Under the pieces are notes generated by a model. That model was not told where the DNA came from and ran no database searches. It saw only the letters and a list, made by a program, of their open reading frames with translations. Position numbers and translations under genes: made by a program. A stretch of DNA of 64,000 nucleotides from DASZHJ01 sp035541215. GTDB taxonomy: Bacteria > Pseudomonadota > Alphaproteobacteria > ATCC43930 > CGMCC-115725. Below, piece after piece: positions 8,447 through 17,188 of the stretch. Where the stretch lies: positions 21,397 to 85,396 of the forward strand of contig DATKNV010000125.1 in assembly GCA_035541215.1 (NCBI GenBank). The letters are read 5' to 3'. Numbering within the stretch: position 1 is the stretch's first letter; every line of letters begins with the position of its first letter.

Positions 8447-8983
8447 ATGGCGCGCATCATCCACGAGATCGTCCAGTTCGGGATCATGTTCGCCTATCTC
8501 TGGCTCATGCTGGCGCTGTTCGCGATCTACAAGGCCGTCGTCCTGATCGAGTATCCGATCAATTACCCCGCGCAGAGCCTCGCCTTCGTGAACGCCCTCG
8601 TGCTGGCGAAGGTGATGCTGGTGGCCGAGGATCTCGGCCTGGGGACAAGGTTCAAGAACCGGCGGCTCATCTACTCGATCGTGCACAAGTCCTTCGCCCT
8701 CACGATGGTGCTGCTCGGCTTCTACCTGATCGAGCACACGGTCTTCGCGATGTGGGAAGGAATTCCGATCCCCGACGCGTTTCCGAAATTCGGCGGCAAG
8801 GGCATCGAGGCCATCGTCGCAATCTCGCTCATCATGTTCGTCGCGCTCGTTCCCTTCTGCGCCGTCAAGGAGATCGGACGCGTCATCGGCAACGGGTCCC
8901 TGCGCGCCCTCCTCCTGGGGCCGGGCTCGCGGCGCTACCGGCTCGAGCTCGAACCGACCGGCCCGGACCCCGAAACCCGATAG
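8447..8983 (+). CDS. Four-helix inner-membrane protein of unknown function
   Basis: 178 aa from ATG 8447 (MARIIHEIVQFGIMF). Four hydrophobic segments are visible: FGIMFAYLWLMLALFAIY, LAFVNALVLAKVMLVAE, SFALTMVLLGFYLIEHTV and AIVAISLIMFVALVPFCAV. Acidic and histidine residues lie within or next to helices (AEDL, IEHTVF). The C-terminus is a short polar tail. No family name can be assigned with confidence; similar small helical proteins are often annotated only as membrane proteins. An OmpA-family gene follows after 12 bp, so co-transcription is likely. Confidence 0.75.
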   Translation: MARIIHEIVQFGIMFAYLWLMLALFAIYKAVVLIEYPINYPAQSLAFVNALVLAKVMLVAEDLGLGTRFKNRRLIYSIVHKSFALTMVLLGFYLIEHTVFAMWEGIPIPDAFPKFGGKGIEAIVAISLIMFVALVPFCAVKEIGRVIGNGSLRALLLGPGSRRYRLELEPTGPDPETR

Positions 8984-8995
8984 GAGCGCGCGCGC

Positions 8996-10147
8996 ATGAC
9001 CGCACCATCCGCGGATGTCGCAGCCCAAAGGCGTGCGCTCCGCGCGGCCGCGCGATCGAGGCTCCGGTTTCTTTGCCTCGGCGCGGCGCTCGCCTTGGCC
9101 TTCCTCGCCGCGCTGGGCCCGAGCGCCGAGGCGGACGGTCAGGCCAGGGGCTGGTATCTGGGCCCCGAGGGCGGCTGGTCTCTCCTCGGCGAGCCGAAGT
9201 TCAGCGATTCCGGAGCGAACCTCACCTTCAAGCCGAACGACGGTTTCGCGGCTGGCGGCGCCTTCGGCTACGATTTCGGACGCGTGCGGCTCGAGGGCGA
9301 GATCGTCTATCGCGATCACGGCCTCAAGACCTTGGGCTTCTCGAACGTGCCGCCGGGCGCTCAGGCGGCCTTCGGCATCCCCGCCTCGGGCTCTGCCCCG
9401 CTGGGCGGCGACATCAGCAGCCTCGGCTTCATGGCGAACGCGATCTACGAATTGTTCCCGCACAGCGCGATCACGCCCTATGTCGGCGCCGGCATCGGCG
9501 GCGCCGACCTGCATCTGAACAACGTCAAGGTCGGCTCGTTTCAGTTCGCGAGCGGGGGCAGCCTGCAATTCGCCTACCAGGCGATCGCGGGCGTGAAGGT
9601 CGCGCTCGGGCGGAGCTGGTCTGCGAGCGTCGATTACCGCTACTTCGCGGCGACCGACGGCTCCTTCGGCGACGCGCTCGGCAACCGCTTCAAGCTGCCC
9701 TACAGCACCCAGAACGTGATGGCCGGCGTCGCCTATCATTTCGCGCCGCCTTCGCCGGCACCGCCGGCAGTGCCGGCGGCGGTTCCGGCCCCGCCGCCCC
9801 CGCCCCTGCAGCCTCCCTCCAAGCTCTTCCTGGTCTTCTTCGAGTTCGACAGCTCGAGCTTGACCGCGGACGGCGCGAGGGTCGTCGAGGACGCCGCGGG
9901 CGCCTTCCGGGCCGGGGGCGGCGCGCGCCTCATGGTGACGGGCTACACGGATTTGGCGGGATCGCAGCAATACAATCTCGACCTCTCCAAACGCCGCGCG
10001 GAGACGGTGCGGGCGGCGCTCGTCCGGGACGGGGTCCCAGCTGCCGCCATCTCCGTCGCCTGGCGCGGCAAGCAGGACCCGCGCGTGCCGACGGCGGACG
10101 GGGTGCGCGAGCCGCGGAACCGGCGGGTCGAAATAGTCATGCCTTGA
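8996..10147 (+). CDS. OmpA-family outer-membrane protein
   Basis: 383 aa. An N-terminal signal anchor (FLCLGAALALAFLAALGPSAEA) is followed by an eight-strand-type barrel over about 50-245 (GWYLGPEGGWSLLGEPKF, YELFPHSAITPYVGAGIGG). A proline-rich linker (PAPPAVPAAVPAPPPPP) leads to an OmpA_C peptidoglycan-binding domain at about 276-383 (FFEFDSSSLTADG, VTGYTDLAGSQQYN, LSKRRAETVRAAL, RNRRVEIVMP). The conserved Asp of GYTD and Arg of NRR needed for diaminopimelate binding are present. It should tether the outer membrane to the cell wall. Confidence 0.92.
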   Translation: MTAPSADVAAQRRALRAAARSRLRFLCLGAALALAFLAALGPSAEADGQARGWYLGPEGGWSLLGEPKFSDSGANLTFKPNDGFAAGGAFGYDFGRVRLEGEIVYRDHGLKTLGFSNVPPGAQAAFGIPASGSAPLGGDISSLGFMANAIYELFPHSAITPYVGAGIGGADLHLNNVKVGSFQFASGGSLQFAYQAIAGVKVALGRSWSASVDYRYFAATDGSFGDALGNRFKLPYSTQNVMAGVAYHFAPPSPAPPAVPAAVPAPPPPPLQPPSKLFLVFFEFDSSSLTADGARVVEDAAGAFRAGGGARLMVTGYTDLAGSQQYNLDLSKRRAETVRAALVRDGVPAAAISVAWRGKQDPRVPTADGVREPRNRRVEIVMP

Positions 10148-10223
10148 GGCGCAGGCGGAAGACGACATATTCTGTCCCGGATCGGGCCCCTCTCTTTGCT
10201 CGGGCTCACTGTGGGAGCTATGG

Positions 10224-11624
10224 ATGCGACGGAAGCTTCGGGCCTCATGCGCGATATTGGCGCTTTCCCTGGCGGCAGGCCTCGCCCCGGCCGCCCGCGG
10301 GGAGACGCTGACCGAGGCCTTTGCCCAGGCATATCAATACAATCCCACGCTCACGGCGCAGCGCGCGAAGCTGCGGGCGACGGACGAAGGCGTGCCGCAG
10401 GCGCTCGCGGGCTGGCGCCCCACGGTGCAGTTCACCGGCGCGGCCGGCGCTGCGGCCGTGGATTCGCATCCGCCGGTGACGGGTACCGGGTCGAACACTC
10501 AATACATCCAGCCCCGCTCGCTCGATCTCAACCTCACGCAACCCATCTTCACCAGCGGCCACACCTCGGGCCTGGTGAAGCAGGCCGAGCACACCGTGCT
10601 CGCGCAGCGCGCGCAGACGGTCGCGACCGAGGAGCAGGTCCTGTTCAGCGTCGCCCAAGCCTATCTCGACGTGGTGCTCGCGCAGTCGGTTCTCGATCTC
10701 AACATCAACAACGAGCAAGTCCTGCGCAAGCAGCTGCAGGTGACGAGCGACCAGTTCCGGGTGGGACAAGGCACGCGCACGGACGTGGCGCAGGCGGAAT
10801 CGCGCCTCGCGCTCGCCACCGCCGACCGCGTGCAGTCCGAGGGCAATCTTCAGTCGGTGCGCGCGAACTACGAGCGCGTCGTCGGCCATCCTCCGGCGAA
10901 GCTGACGGCGCCCAAGGAGCGGGCGAGGCTCCCGGCCACTCTCGAGGAGGCCCTCTCCCTCGCGCAGAGCAGCAACCCCAGCGTCCTCTTCGCCGATTTC
11001 ACGGCGCAGGCCGGCGAGGACGCCGTGCAGGCGACGCGCGGCCTCCTGGGGCCGCAGCTCAGCATCGTCGGCGACGTGACCAAGCAGACCGAGCTCGCGA
11101 TCGCCGGCCACGAGCTCAACGAGGCTTCCGTCACGGCGCGCCTGACGATGCCGCTCTACGAGGCGGGCTCGGTATACGCCCAGACGCGCGCGGCGAAGCA
11201 GACCGTGACGCAGCTCCGCGACCAGCTCCTCGATGCGCGCCGTGCGGCCGTGCAGCAGGCGACCCGGGACTGGGAGCAGATACTCTCGCTCCGAGAGCGG
11301 ATCACATCGCTGAACGCCACCATCCGCGCCGCGTCGATCGCCCTCGACGGCGTCCGCCAAGAGGAGCAGGCGGGCACTCGCACCGTGCTCGACGTCCTCA
11401 ACGCCCAGCAGGAGCTGCTCAGCGATCAGACGAGCCTCGTGACCACGCAGCACGACCTCGCGATCGCCGAGTTCGACCTCGCGCTGCAAGTCGGCACCCT
11501 CACGGCGGTGGACCTGAAACTCCCGGTCGAGCTCTACGACGTCGACAAGCATTACAAGGAAGTACGAAACAAGTGGATCGGCTTCGGCTCGAATGGGGAT
11601 ACGCCGAGCGCTCCTAAGCCCTAA
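10224..11624 (+). CDS. TolC-family outer-membrane channel
   Basis: 466 aa. It has a signal peptide (CAILALSLAAGLAPAARGE) and then the outer-membrane efflux protein fold: LTEAFAQAYQYNPTLTAQRAKLRATDEGVPQA, the strand pair LDLNLTQPIFTSG and LTMPLYEAGSVYAQTR, and two long coiled-coil halves. The length and the NPTL, QPIF and LDVLNAQQELL motifs match the TolC/type I secretion outer-membrane family. It forms trimeric exit ducts for RND pumps or type I secretion systems. The RND pair at 31.5-35.8 kb has no outer-membrane gene of its own, so this could be its partner, though they are not adjacent. Confidence 0.92.
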   Translation: MRRKLRASCAILALSLAAGLAPAARGETLTEAFAQAYQYNPTLTAQRAKLRATDEGVPQALAGWRPTVQFTGAAGAAAVDSHPPVTGTGSNTQYIQPRSLDLNLTQPIFTSGHTSGLVKQAEHTVLAQRAQTVATEEQVLFSVAQAYLDVVLAQSVLDLNINNEQVLRKQLQVTSDQFRVGQGTRTDVAQAESRLALATADRVQSEGNLQSVRANYERVVGHPPAKLTAPKERARLPATLEEALSLAQSSNPSVLFADFTAQAGEDAVQATRGLLGPQLSIVGDVTKQTELAIAGHELNEASVTARLTMPLYEAGSVYAQTRAAKQTVTQLRDQLLDARRAAVQQATRDWEQILSLRERITSLNATIRAASIALDGVRQEEQAGTRTVLDVLNAQQELLSDQTSLVTTQHDLAIAEFDLALQVGTLTAVDLKLPVELYDVDKHYKEVRNKWIGFGSNGDTPSAPKP

Positions 11625-11670
11625 TGGGACGTGCCACCCGCCCCTGCCGCTCCGCTGCAATTACGCCCGG

Positions 11671-11697
11671 GAATCCGTAATCCCCTGTATACCCGCG
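11671..11697. promoter_or_regulatory. GAATCCGTAATCCC motif followed by TATACCCGCG, upstream of DUF3300 gene
   Basis: In the 188-bp gap before the DUF3300 gene, GAATCCGTAATCCC is followed four bases later by TATACCCGCG. A near-identical arrangement occurs at 19718-19746 upstream of the CoA-transferase genes. A shared regulatory site is possible; see the finding. Confidence 0.3.
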
Positions 11698-11812
11698 CCG
11701 CCGCCGCCATCTCATTATCGAGGCGGAATCTTCGGCGCGTGCGGACGATCCGCTGGATCCATGCCGGGCGCGCCGCGGAGCCGTTACGGCCATGCGAGCA
11801 AGGCGGCGACAC

Positions 11813-13246
11813 ATGAGCGCAAGTCGGATGCGCGTCCTCGCGGGCGCGGTGGCGGCATGTCTTCTTTCCGCGGGCACTGCTTTGGCACAAGGCGCGCCGG
11901 CACCTGCGCCGGCCCCAGCGCAAGCACCCGCGAGTGCACCCCAGAATGCCCCAGTATTCAGCCAGGAAGAGCTCGATCAGATTCTAGCGCCGATCGCGCT
12001 CTACCCCGATCAGCTCCTTGCGCAGATCTTCATGGCCGCGACGTATCCGCTGGAAATCGTGGAGGCGGATCGCTGGCTGAAGCAGGGGAACAACGCAAAG
12101 CTCAAGGGCGACGATCTCGCCAACGCGCTCCAGTCGCAGCCCTGGGATCCCAGCGTCAAGTCGCTGATACCCTTCCCCCAGGTGCTGGACATGATGAGCC
12201 AACAGCTCAGTTGGACCCAGAAGCTCGGCGATGCGATGCTGGCGCAGGAGTCCGACGTCATGGCCTCCGTGCAGCGCTTGCGGCAGAAGGCGCAATCCTC
12301 GGGCTCGCTGCAGTCGAACCAGCAGCAGACCGTGTCGACCGAGGGCCAGACGATCATCATTCAACCCGCGAATCCCGAGACAGTCTACGTTCCCGTCTAC
12401 CAGCCGACCCAGGTTTACGGCACTTGGCCATACCCCTCCTATCCGCCGTATTACTACCCGCCTTCTCCCTATTACCCGATTGCCACGCCCTTCCTCTCGG
12501 GCATGGCCTTCGCTGCGGGCGTCGCCGTCGTGGGCTCGATGTGGGGCTGGGGCAACTGCAACTGGGGCGGCGGCAACGTCAACATCAACAATAACGTCTA
12601 TAACAACATCAACCGCGGCAACATCAACGCGGGGCGCGCACAGCAACTACCCGCGGGCGCAGGCGCCGGCGGCAGAGGCAACTGGCAGCACAACCCGCAG
12701 CATCGCGGTGGCGTCGCCTATCGCGACCAGGGCTCGCGCCAGAACTACGGGCGCGCGAGCACGGGCTCGGGGCAGAATTTCCGTGGCCGTGACGGCGGCG
12801 CAGGCCGCCCCGGACAAGGCGCGGGCGCCGGTCGCCCCGGGCAAGGTGCGGGCGCGGGCGCCGGTCGCCCCGGGCAAGGTGCAGGCGCGGGTGCCGGTCG
12901 CCCCGGGCAAGGCGCGGGCGCGGGCGCCAATCGCCCCTCGCAGGGAGCCGGCGCCAATCGCCCTTCGCAGGGTGCTGGGGCAAATCGGCCGTCGCAGGGG
13001 GGCGCGCGTCCCTCTCAGGGCGCGATGGGAGGCGGCCAAGGCGGCGCCCGCCCGTCGCAAGGCGCCGGCGCCGGCTCGCGTCCCTCCGCGGGGCCCTCGG
13101 CCTTCGGCGGCATGGGCAATGGGAGAAGCGCCGGCGCGCAGTCGAACCGCGGCGCTTCCAGCCGCTCGTTCTCCGGCGGCGGAGGTGCGCGTGGCGGCGG
13201 CGGAGGCCGCGGCGGCGGAGGCGGCCGCGGCGGCGGCCGGCGCTAG
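11813..13246 (+). CDS. DUF3300 domain protein with long Gly/Ala/Arg-rich repeat tail
   Basis: 477 aa from ATG 11813; an ATG 21 bp upstream is possible but has a poorer ribosome site. It has a signal peptide (LAGAVAACLLSAGTALAQ). The DUF3300 region spans about 50-240: LDQILAPIALYPDQLLAQIFMA, YPLEIVEADRW, PWDPSVKSLIPFPQVLDMM, a Tyr/Pro-rich YPPYYYPPSPYYP and an Asn-rich NINNNVYNNINRGN stretch. The last third is low-complexity, with repeated GRPGQGAGAG, NRPSQGAGA and Arg/Gly units. DUF3300 proteins are exported envelope proteins of unknown function and commonly sit next to DUF2950, as here (38 bp downstream). Confidence 0.88.
   Translation: MSASRMRVLAGAVAACLLSAGTALAQGAPAPAPAPAQAPASAPQNAPVFSQEELDQILAPIALYPDQLLAQIFMAATYPLEIVEADRWLKQGNNAKLKGDDLANALQSQPWDPSVKSLIPFPQVLDMMSQQLSWTQKLGDAMLAQESDVMASVQRLRQKAQSSGSLQSNQQQTVSTEGQTIIIQPANPETVYVPVYQPTQVYGTWPYPSYPPYYYPPSPYYPIATPFLSGMAFAAGVAVVGSMWGWGNCNWGGGNVNINNNVYNNINRGNINAGRAQQLPAGAGAGGRGNWQHNPQHRGGVAYRDQGSRQNYGRASTGSGQNFRGRDGGAGRPGQGAGAGRPGQGAGAGAGRPGQGAGAGAGRPGQGAGAGANRPSQGAGANRPSQGAGANRPSQGGARPSQGAMGGGQGGARPSQGAGAGSRPSAGPSAFGGMGNGRSAGAQSNRGASSRSFSGGGGARGGGGGRGGGGGRGGGRR
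12803..13080 (+). repeat. In-frame tandem repeats encoding GRPGQGAGAG / NRPSQGAGA units
   Basis: Imperfect GC-rich direct repeats of about 24-36 bp (CGCCCCGGGCAAGG cores, then CGCCCTTCGCAGGG cores) inside the DUF3300 gene. Two sub-families succeed one another: GRPGQ units first, NRPSQ units after. Repeat number is likely to vary between strains. Confidence 0.75.
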
Positions 13247-13284
13247 AGTTCGTGTCCGCGACATCGAGTCCTGACGAGGAAGCC

Positions 13285-14241
13285 ATGCCGAGCATCAACT
13301 CGAACTGCCGTCGCTCCTGGCGCCCCATGGCGCTGTTTGCGGCGCTCGCATTTGCTCTGGTCGCAGCCTCCGGCGCAGCGGAGGCGGCGAAATCCAAAAC
13401 CTCCGTCCCGACCTTCGCCTCGCCGGAGGAGGCCTTCGGGAAATTCGCGGACGCGATCAAGACCAACGATACCGCGACGATAATCAAGGTGCTGGGGCCG
13501 GACGCCAAGGGGCTCGTCGGCTCGGGCGATCCCGTCGCGGACAAGACCGCCCGCGAGAAATTCGCGGCGGAATACGCGGCGGCCAACAAGATCGTGAAGA
13601 AGGGCGACGACCAGGCGGTTCTGGTAATCGGCAGCGACGAGTGGCCCTTCCCGATCCCCGTGGTCAAGACCGGCACCACCTGGCACTTCGACGTCAAGGC
13701 CGGCAAGGAGGAGATCCTCAATCGCCGGATCGGCGGCAACGAGCTCGACACGATCCAGGTGTGCCTCGCCTACGTCGACGCGCAGCGGGAATACGCGACC
13801 AAGGACCGGAACCACGACGGCTTCATCGAGTACGCGCAGAAATTCCTGAGCAGCCCGGGCAAGCAGGATGGCCTCTATTGGCCGGCTGAAAACGGCGCGG
13901 AGGAGAGTCCGCTGGGCCCGGGCATGGTGCGCGCTCAAGCGCAGGGATATGCCTTCAAGCAGGGCCAGCGCACGCCCTATCACGGCTATTACTACAAGAT
14001 CCTGAAGGCCCAGGGGCCGCACGCTCCGGGCGGAGCCCAGGACTACGTGATCAGGGGACGCATGATCGGCGGCTTCGCGCTGGTAGCTTATCCCGCGCAA
14101 TACGGTTCGTCAGGGATCATGACGTTCATCGTCAACTATGACGGCATCGTCTACCAGAAGGACCTCGGGCCCAATACCACCGCGATCGCGGACGGCATGA
14201 CTCGCTACGATCCCGGCAAGGGCTGGACCAAGGCTCAATAG
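13285..14241 (+). CDS. DUF2950 domain protein, exported
   Basis: 318 aa from ATG 13285, preceded by GACGAGGAAG; a GTG at 13252 is less likely. The signal peptide is LFAALAFALVAASGAAEAA. The rest matches DUF2950: TFASPEEAFGKFADAIKTNDT, ILNRRIGGNELDTIQVCLAYVDAQREYA, GLYWPAENGAEESPLGPG, PYHGYYYKILKAQGPHAPGG, GGFALVAYPAQYGSSGIMTF and IVYQKDLGPNT. The family is periplasmic and of unknown function. It pairs with the DUF3300 gene just upstream, a conserved neighbourhood that suggests a joint envelope role. Confidence 0.9.
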   Translation: MPSINSNCRRSWRPMALFAALAFALVAASGAAEAAKSKTSVPTFASPEEAFGKFADAIKTNDTATIIKVLGPDAKGLVGSGDPVADKTAREKFAAEYAAANKIVKKGDDQAVLVIGSDEWPFPIPVVKTGTTWHFDVKAGKEEILNRRIGGNELDTIQVCLAYVDAQREYATKDRNHDGFIEYAQKFLSSPGKQDGLYWPAENGAEESPLGPGMVRAQAQGYAFKQGQRTPYHGYYYKILKAQGPHAPGGAQDYVIRGRMIGGFALVAYPAQYGSSGIMTFIVNYDGIVYQKDLGPNTTAIADGMTRYDPGKGWTKAQ

Positions 14242-14283
14242 GACTGTCGCCGTCTACAGAGGGGCGATTTCGTAGGAGGACAC

Positions 14284-14751
14284 ATGGCCGAGAAAGGTAA
14301 GGGACCCCCGAAAGCCGGAGCCGCGAAGGTGCCCTCGGCCGCCGATCTGCGGAAGCTCGGCGCCCAGCGCGAGGCGGTGAAAGCCGCCGAGGCCGACCGG
14401 CAAATGGAGGCCGAGGAGGAGCGCAAGAAGAAGCTCATCGCGGAATTGTCGGCGCGGAAAGTAACGCCGGATCGCATGCAGAACGCGATCCGCATCCTCC
14501 GCGAGCTCGCCACCGCCGGCCAGAACGAGGTCATGGTGCTGCGCTTCCCGAACGACCTCTGCACCGATGGCGGCCGCGCGATCAACAATTCCGAGGCGAC
14601 TTGGCCGCAGACCCTCAGGGGCTTCCCGCGCGAGGTCTACGAGACCTGGGCCAAGGAGTTCAAGGACAAGGGCTACCGGATGACCGCGAAGATCGTGGAC
14701 TTCCCCGGCGGGAAGCCCGGCGACGTCGGCATCTACATGAGCTGGGACTGA
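14284..14751 (+). CDS. Small charged hypothetical protein
   Basis: 155 aa, ATG 14284 preceded by a strong AGGAGG. There is no signal peptide. The N-terminal half is Lys/Glu/Ala-rich and helical, probably a coiled coil (EAVKAAEADRQMEAEEERKK). The C-terminal half is a compact-looking domain (EVMVLRFPNDLCTDGGRAI, FPREVYETWAKEFKDKGYRM, DVGIYMSWD). I recognise no family. It is 42 bp after DUF2950 and convergent with the Mla lipoprotein gene. Confidence 0.7.
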   Translation: MAEKGKGPPKAGAAKVPSAADLRKLGAQREAVKAAEADRQMEAEEERKKKLIAELSARKVTPDRMQNAIRILRELATAGQNEVMVLRFPNDLCTDGGRAINNSEATWPQTLRGFPREVYETWAKEFKDKGYRMTAKIVDFPGGKPGDVGIYMSWD

Positions 14752-14767
14752 GCCCGGAGACCCCGAC

Positions 14768-15403
14768 TCAGGGCTTGCCGAGCCGGGAGATCGCGGCGGC
14801 CATGTCGCGGCTCAGCGCCAGGAGATCGGCGTTCATGGCGGAGATCATGGCGTCGTAGGCGTCCCTGCCGCCGCCGGCGGCCGCGCTCGCGGTTTCGCGG
14901 TAGCTCGCGCGCTGCATCGTCAGGACCTTGTCCTTCCCGGGATTTGCGACGCTCCAGAACACGTCGAGCACGACGCTGCCGTCCACGTCCTGCTCGAAGC
15001 GCGTCACGTCCATGCTCACCTGATAGTCGATCGGCGCAATGCCCTTCCAGGGATATACCGAGACGCGGTCGGTGGCGAGGAGATTGCCGAGATTGGCCGC
15101 GAGCACGCGCGTGATGTTGTCGTTGAGATCGCCGCCCCATTGCTCGAACTCGTTCTGCTCGAGGCTGTTGGCGGCGATGCGGCTCACAACCTGCGGCCGG
15201 TCGAGGTATTTGGGGAGCGTGACCGGCCCGACGCCGACGGCGAGGCCGGTCGGCGAGGCCGGCTGGGTCTTGGGCGCGGTCGCCGTGAGGACGTAGAGGT
15301 GCACGGGCTTGCTGCTGCCGCAGCCCGCGAGCGGGAGCAGCAAGAGCGACCCTGCCATGAGGGTCAAGCAGAGACTGCGCATGGTGGGGACTCCCGGTTT
15401 CAT
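14768..15403 (-). CDS. PqiC/ABC-type transport auxiliary lipoprotein of the Mla-like operon
   Basis: 211 aa from the ATG at 15403, whose ATGA overlaps the stop of the MCE gene; an ATG at 15382 (MRSLCLTLM) is also plausible. A lipoprotein signal ends in the lipobox LPLAGC. The mature protein matches the ABC-type transport auxiliary component family (VHLYVLTATAP, GVGPVTLPKYLDRPQVVSR, DLNDNITRVLAANLGNLL, VSVYPW). It is an outer-membrane lipoprotein expected to dock the MCE protein. It is last in the operon mlaE-mlaF-mlaD-lipoprotein. Confidence 0.85.
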   Translation of the reverse strand: MKPGVPTMRSLCLTLMAGSLLLLPLAGCGSSKPVHLYVLTATAPKTQPASPTGLAVGVGPVTLPKYLDRPQVVSRIAANSLEQNEFEQWGGDLNDNITRVLAANLGNLLATDRVSVYPWKGIAPIDYQVSMDVTRFEQDVDGSVVLDVFWSVANPGKDKVLTMQRASYRETASAAAGGGRDAYDAMISAMNADLLALSRDMAAAISRLGKP

Positions 15404-16374
15404 TTCTTGCCCGTCAGCAATGCGTTGGGATTGCGTTGGATGTACTCCGCGAAGGCGCGGATCGACGCCGCGGTCGCGCGCAAGTCCTGCAGCGTCTGAG
15501 TGATCTCGACATAGACCGGCGAGTCCGGCTTCAGGATCCGCTGCGCGCCGCGCAGCGTCGCGTCGGCTTGATCGAGCGCGGTGCCGGCCTTGTTCATGAC
15601 CGCCAACGCGGCGGAGACGAGCTTCGGAAGGTCGGCATCGGCGCTCTCGATCAGCTTTTGCGCATCGACGAGGGTCTTGTTGGCCTGATCGGAGGTCCCG
15701 ATGACGCTGTTGGAGATCGGCGCCACCTGCGCATTGACGCTCTGCAGCAGCGTGCGCGCATCGGCGATCGCTTGGCGCGCCTCCTTCACGGTCTGATCGG
15801 AGTCGCGCACCGTCGAGAGGATCTCGCTCGAGATCTGATCCAGCGGAAGCTGATTGATCTTGTTGATGAGGCTCGTGATGCTCGCCCTCAGCACGTCCAT
15901 GCTCGAGGGAACCGTCGGCACTTCCGGCACGCTGGTGTCCGCACCCACGAGCCGCACCGGCGTCTCCGGATGGAAATCGAGATCGACGCTCACCTGACCC
16001 GTGACCAGCGACTGGACCTGGAGCTGCGCCCGCAAGCCGCGATCGATGAGCGCCTTCAAATTCTTGGTGCTTCGCTCGCCCGTGATGATCTCGACGCGCT
16101 CGGGCTCGATCTCGGCATAGACGGGGATGAGCAGCTGCTGCTTGTTCACGTCGTAGTGGATGATGATGTTGGTGACCTGGCCGATCTTGATGCCGCGGAA
16201 CGTGACGGGCGAGCCGACCTCGAGACCCGAGAGCGAGCCCTCGAAATAGAGCACGCCTCTCACCTTCGGCTTGAAGTATTGGCCGCCGCCGAAGGCGAGG
16301 AGGCCGACGACGAAGAGCGCGATCGCGCCGACGACGAAGGCGCCGATGAGCTTGGGGTTGGATCGCTTGGCCAC
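15400..16374 (-). CDS. MlaD-family MCE protein (phospholipid transport, periplasmic)
   Basis: 324 aa. It has one N-terminal membrane anchor (LIGAFVVGAIALFVVGLLAF) and then a single MCE domain at about 35-115 (LYFEGSLSGLEVGSPVTFRGIKIGQV, VYAEIEP). A long helical C-terminal region follows (VKEARQAIADARTLLQSVNAQ, KTLVDAQKLIESADADL). MCE proteins of this type form hexameric rings that shuttle phospholipids between the membranes. It is 10 bp downstream of the ATPase gene and overlaps the lipoprotein gene by 4 bp. The long C-terminus is closer to Mce/PqiB-like proteins than to the short E. coli MlaD. Confidence 0.9.
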   Translation of the reverse strand: MAKRSNPKLIGAFVVGAIALFVVGLLAFGGGQYFKPKVRGVLYFEGSLSGLEVGSPVTFRGIKIGQVTNIIIHYDVNKQQLLIPVYAEIEPERVEIITGERSTKNLKALIDRGLRAQLQVQSLVTGQVSVDLDFHPETPVRLVGADTSVPEVPTVPSSMDVLRASITSLINKINQLPLDQISSEILSTVRDSDQTVKEARQAIADARTLLQSVNAQVAPISNSVIGTSDQANKTLVDAQKLIESADADLPKLVSAALAVMNKAGTALDQADATLRGAQRILKPDSPVYVEITQTLQDLRATAASIRAFAEYIQRNPNALLTGKK

Positions 16375-16384
16375 GGGGATGCTC

Positions 16385-17188
16385 CTATCTGGCCGGCTCC
16401 GCCGGCCCGCTTTCGAGGCCCCCGCGCAGCAGGAAATTCCGCACCTTGGGGTCCGGGCACTCGTCGCGCAGCGTCTTGGGGTTGCCCTGCGCGATCATCG
16501 TCTTGGTGTCGGCGTCCAGGAAGACGGAGTTGTCGCCGATCGCGAAGATGCTCGGAAGCTCGTGCGTGACGACCGCGATGGTGGCGCCGAGACTGTCGCG
16601 CAGCTCCAGGATGAGATCGTCGAGAAGGCGCGAGCTGATGGGATCGAGGCCGGCCGAGGGCTCGTCGAAGAAGAGTATCTCCGGGTCGAGCGCCATGGCG
16701 CGCGCGAGGCCCGCGCGCTTGCGCATGCCGCCGCTGATCTCCGAGGGATAGAAATCCTCGAAGCCCTTGAGCCCGACGAGCGCGAGCTTGAGCGAGGCGA
16801 TGCGGAGGATCTCCTTGGGCGCGAGATCCGTGAACTCCCCGAGCGGCAGGCCGACGTTCTCCGCGAGCGTCATGGAGCTCCAGAGCGCGCCGCTCTGGTA
16901 GAGGATGCCGAAGCGGCGCATGAGGAGGCGCTGGCGCTCGGGGTCGACGCGCCAGAAATCCTCGCCGCCGAGCAGCACGTCGCCACGCGCGGGCCGCATC
17001 AGGCCCACGAGATGCTTCAGGAGCGTGCTCTTGCCGCAGCCGCTGCCGCCCATGATGATGAAGACCTCGCCGCGGCGGATCGTGAAGTTCAGGTTGCGCT
17101 GGATCACGAAGTCGCCATAGGCCATGTCGAGATTGCGCACGGTGATGTGCGCCTCGCGCTCGGCCGGCGCCTCAGATGCCGAGGGCAT
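16385..17188 (-). CDS. ABC transporter ATP-binding protein, MlaF family
   Basis: 267 aa. It has Walker A GGSGCGKST, signature SEISGGMRKRAGLARAM (the SGGM variant typical of MlaF/Ttg2A), Walker B EILFFDEPSAGLDP and H-loop VVTHEL. It powers the MlaE permease in retrograde or anterograde phospholipid transport. Its first 17 bp overlap the end of the permease gene, showing tight translational coupling. Confidence 0.92.
   Translation of the reverse strand: MPSASEAPAEREAHITVRNLDMAYGDFVIQRNLNFTIRRGEVFIIMGGSGCGKSTLLKHLVGLMRPARGDVLLGGEDFWRVDPERQRLLMRRFGILYQSGALWSSMTLAENVGLPLGEFTDLAPKEILRIASLKLALVGLKGFEDFYPSEISGGMRKRAGLARAMALDPEILFFDEPSAGLDPISSRLLDDLILELRDSLGATIAVVTHELPSIFAIGDNSVFLDADTKTMIAQGNPKTLRDECPDPKVRNFLLRGGLESGPAEPAR

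Noticed and set aside
12803..13080. Direct repeats considered as a CRISPR array
   Set aside because: Repeats are contiguous, in frame, GC-rich and lack unique spacers; they encode RPGQ/RPSQ units.
12624..13264. Antisense and alternate-frame ORFs across the DUF3300 repeat region
   Set aside because: They arise from the repeat composition; the DUF3300 frame continues from a recognised domain and signal peptide.
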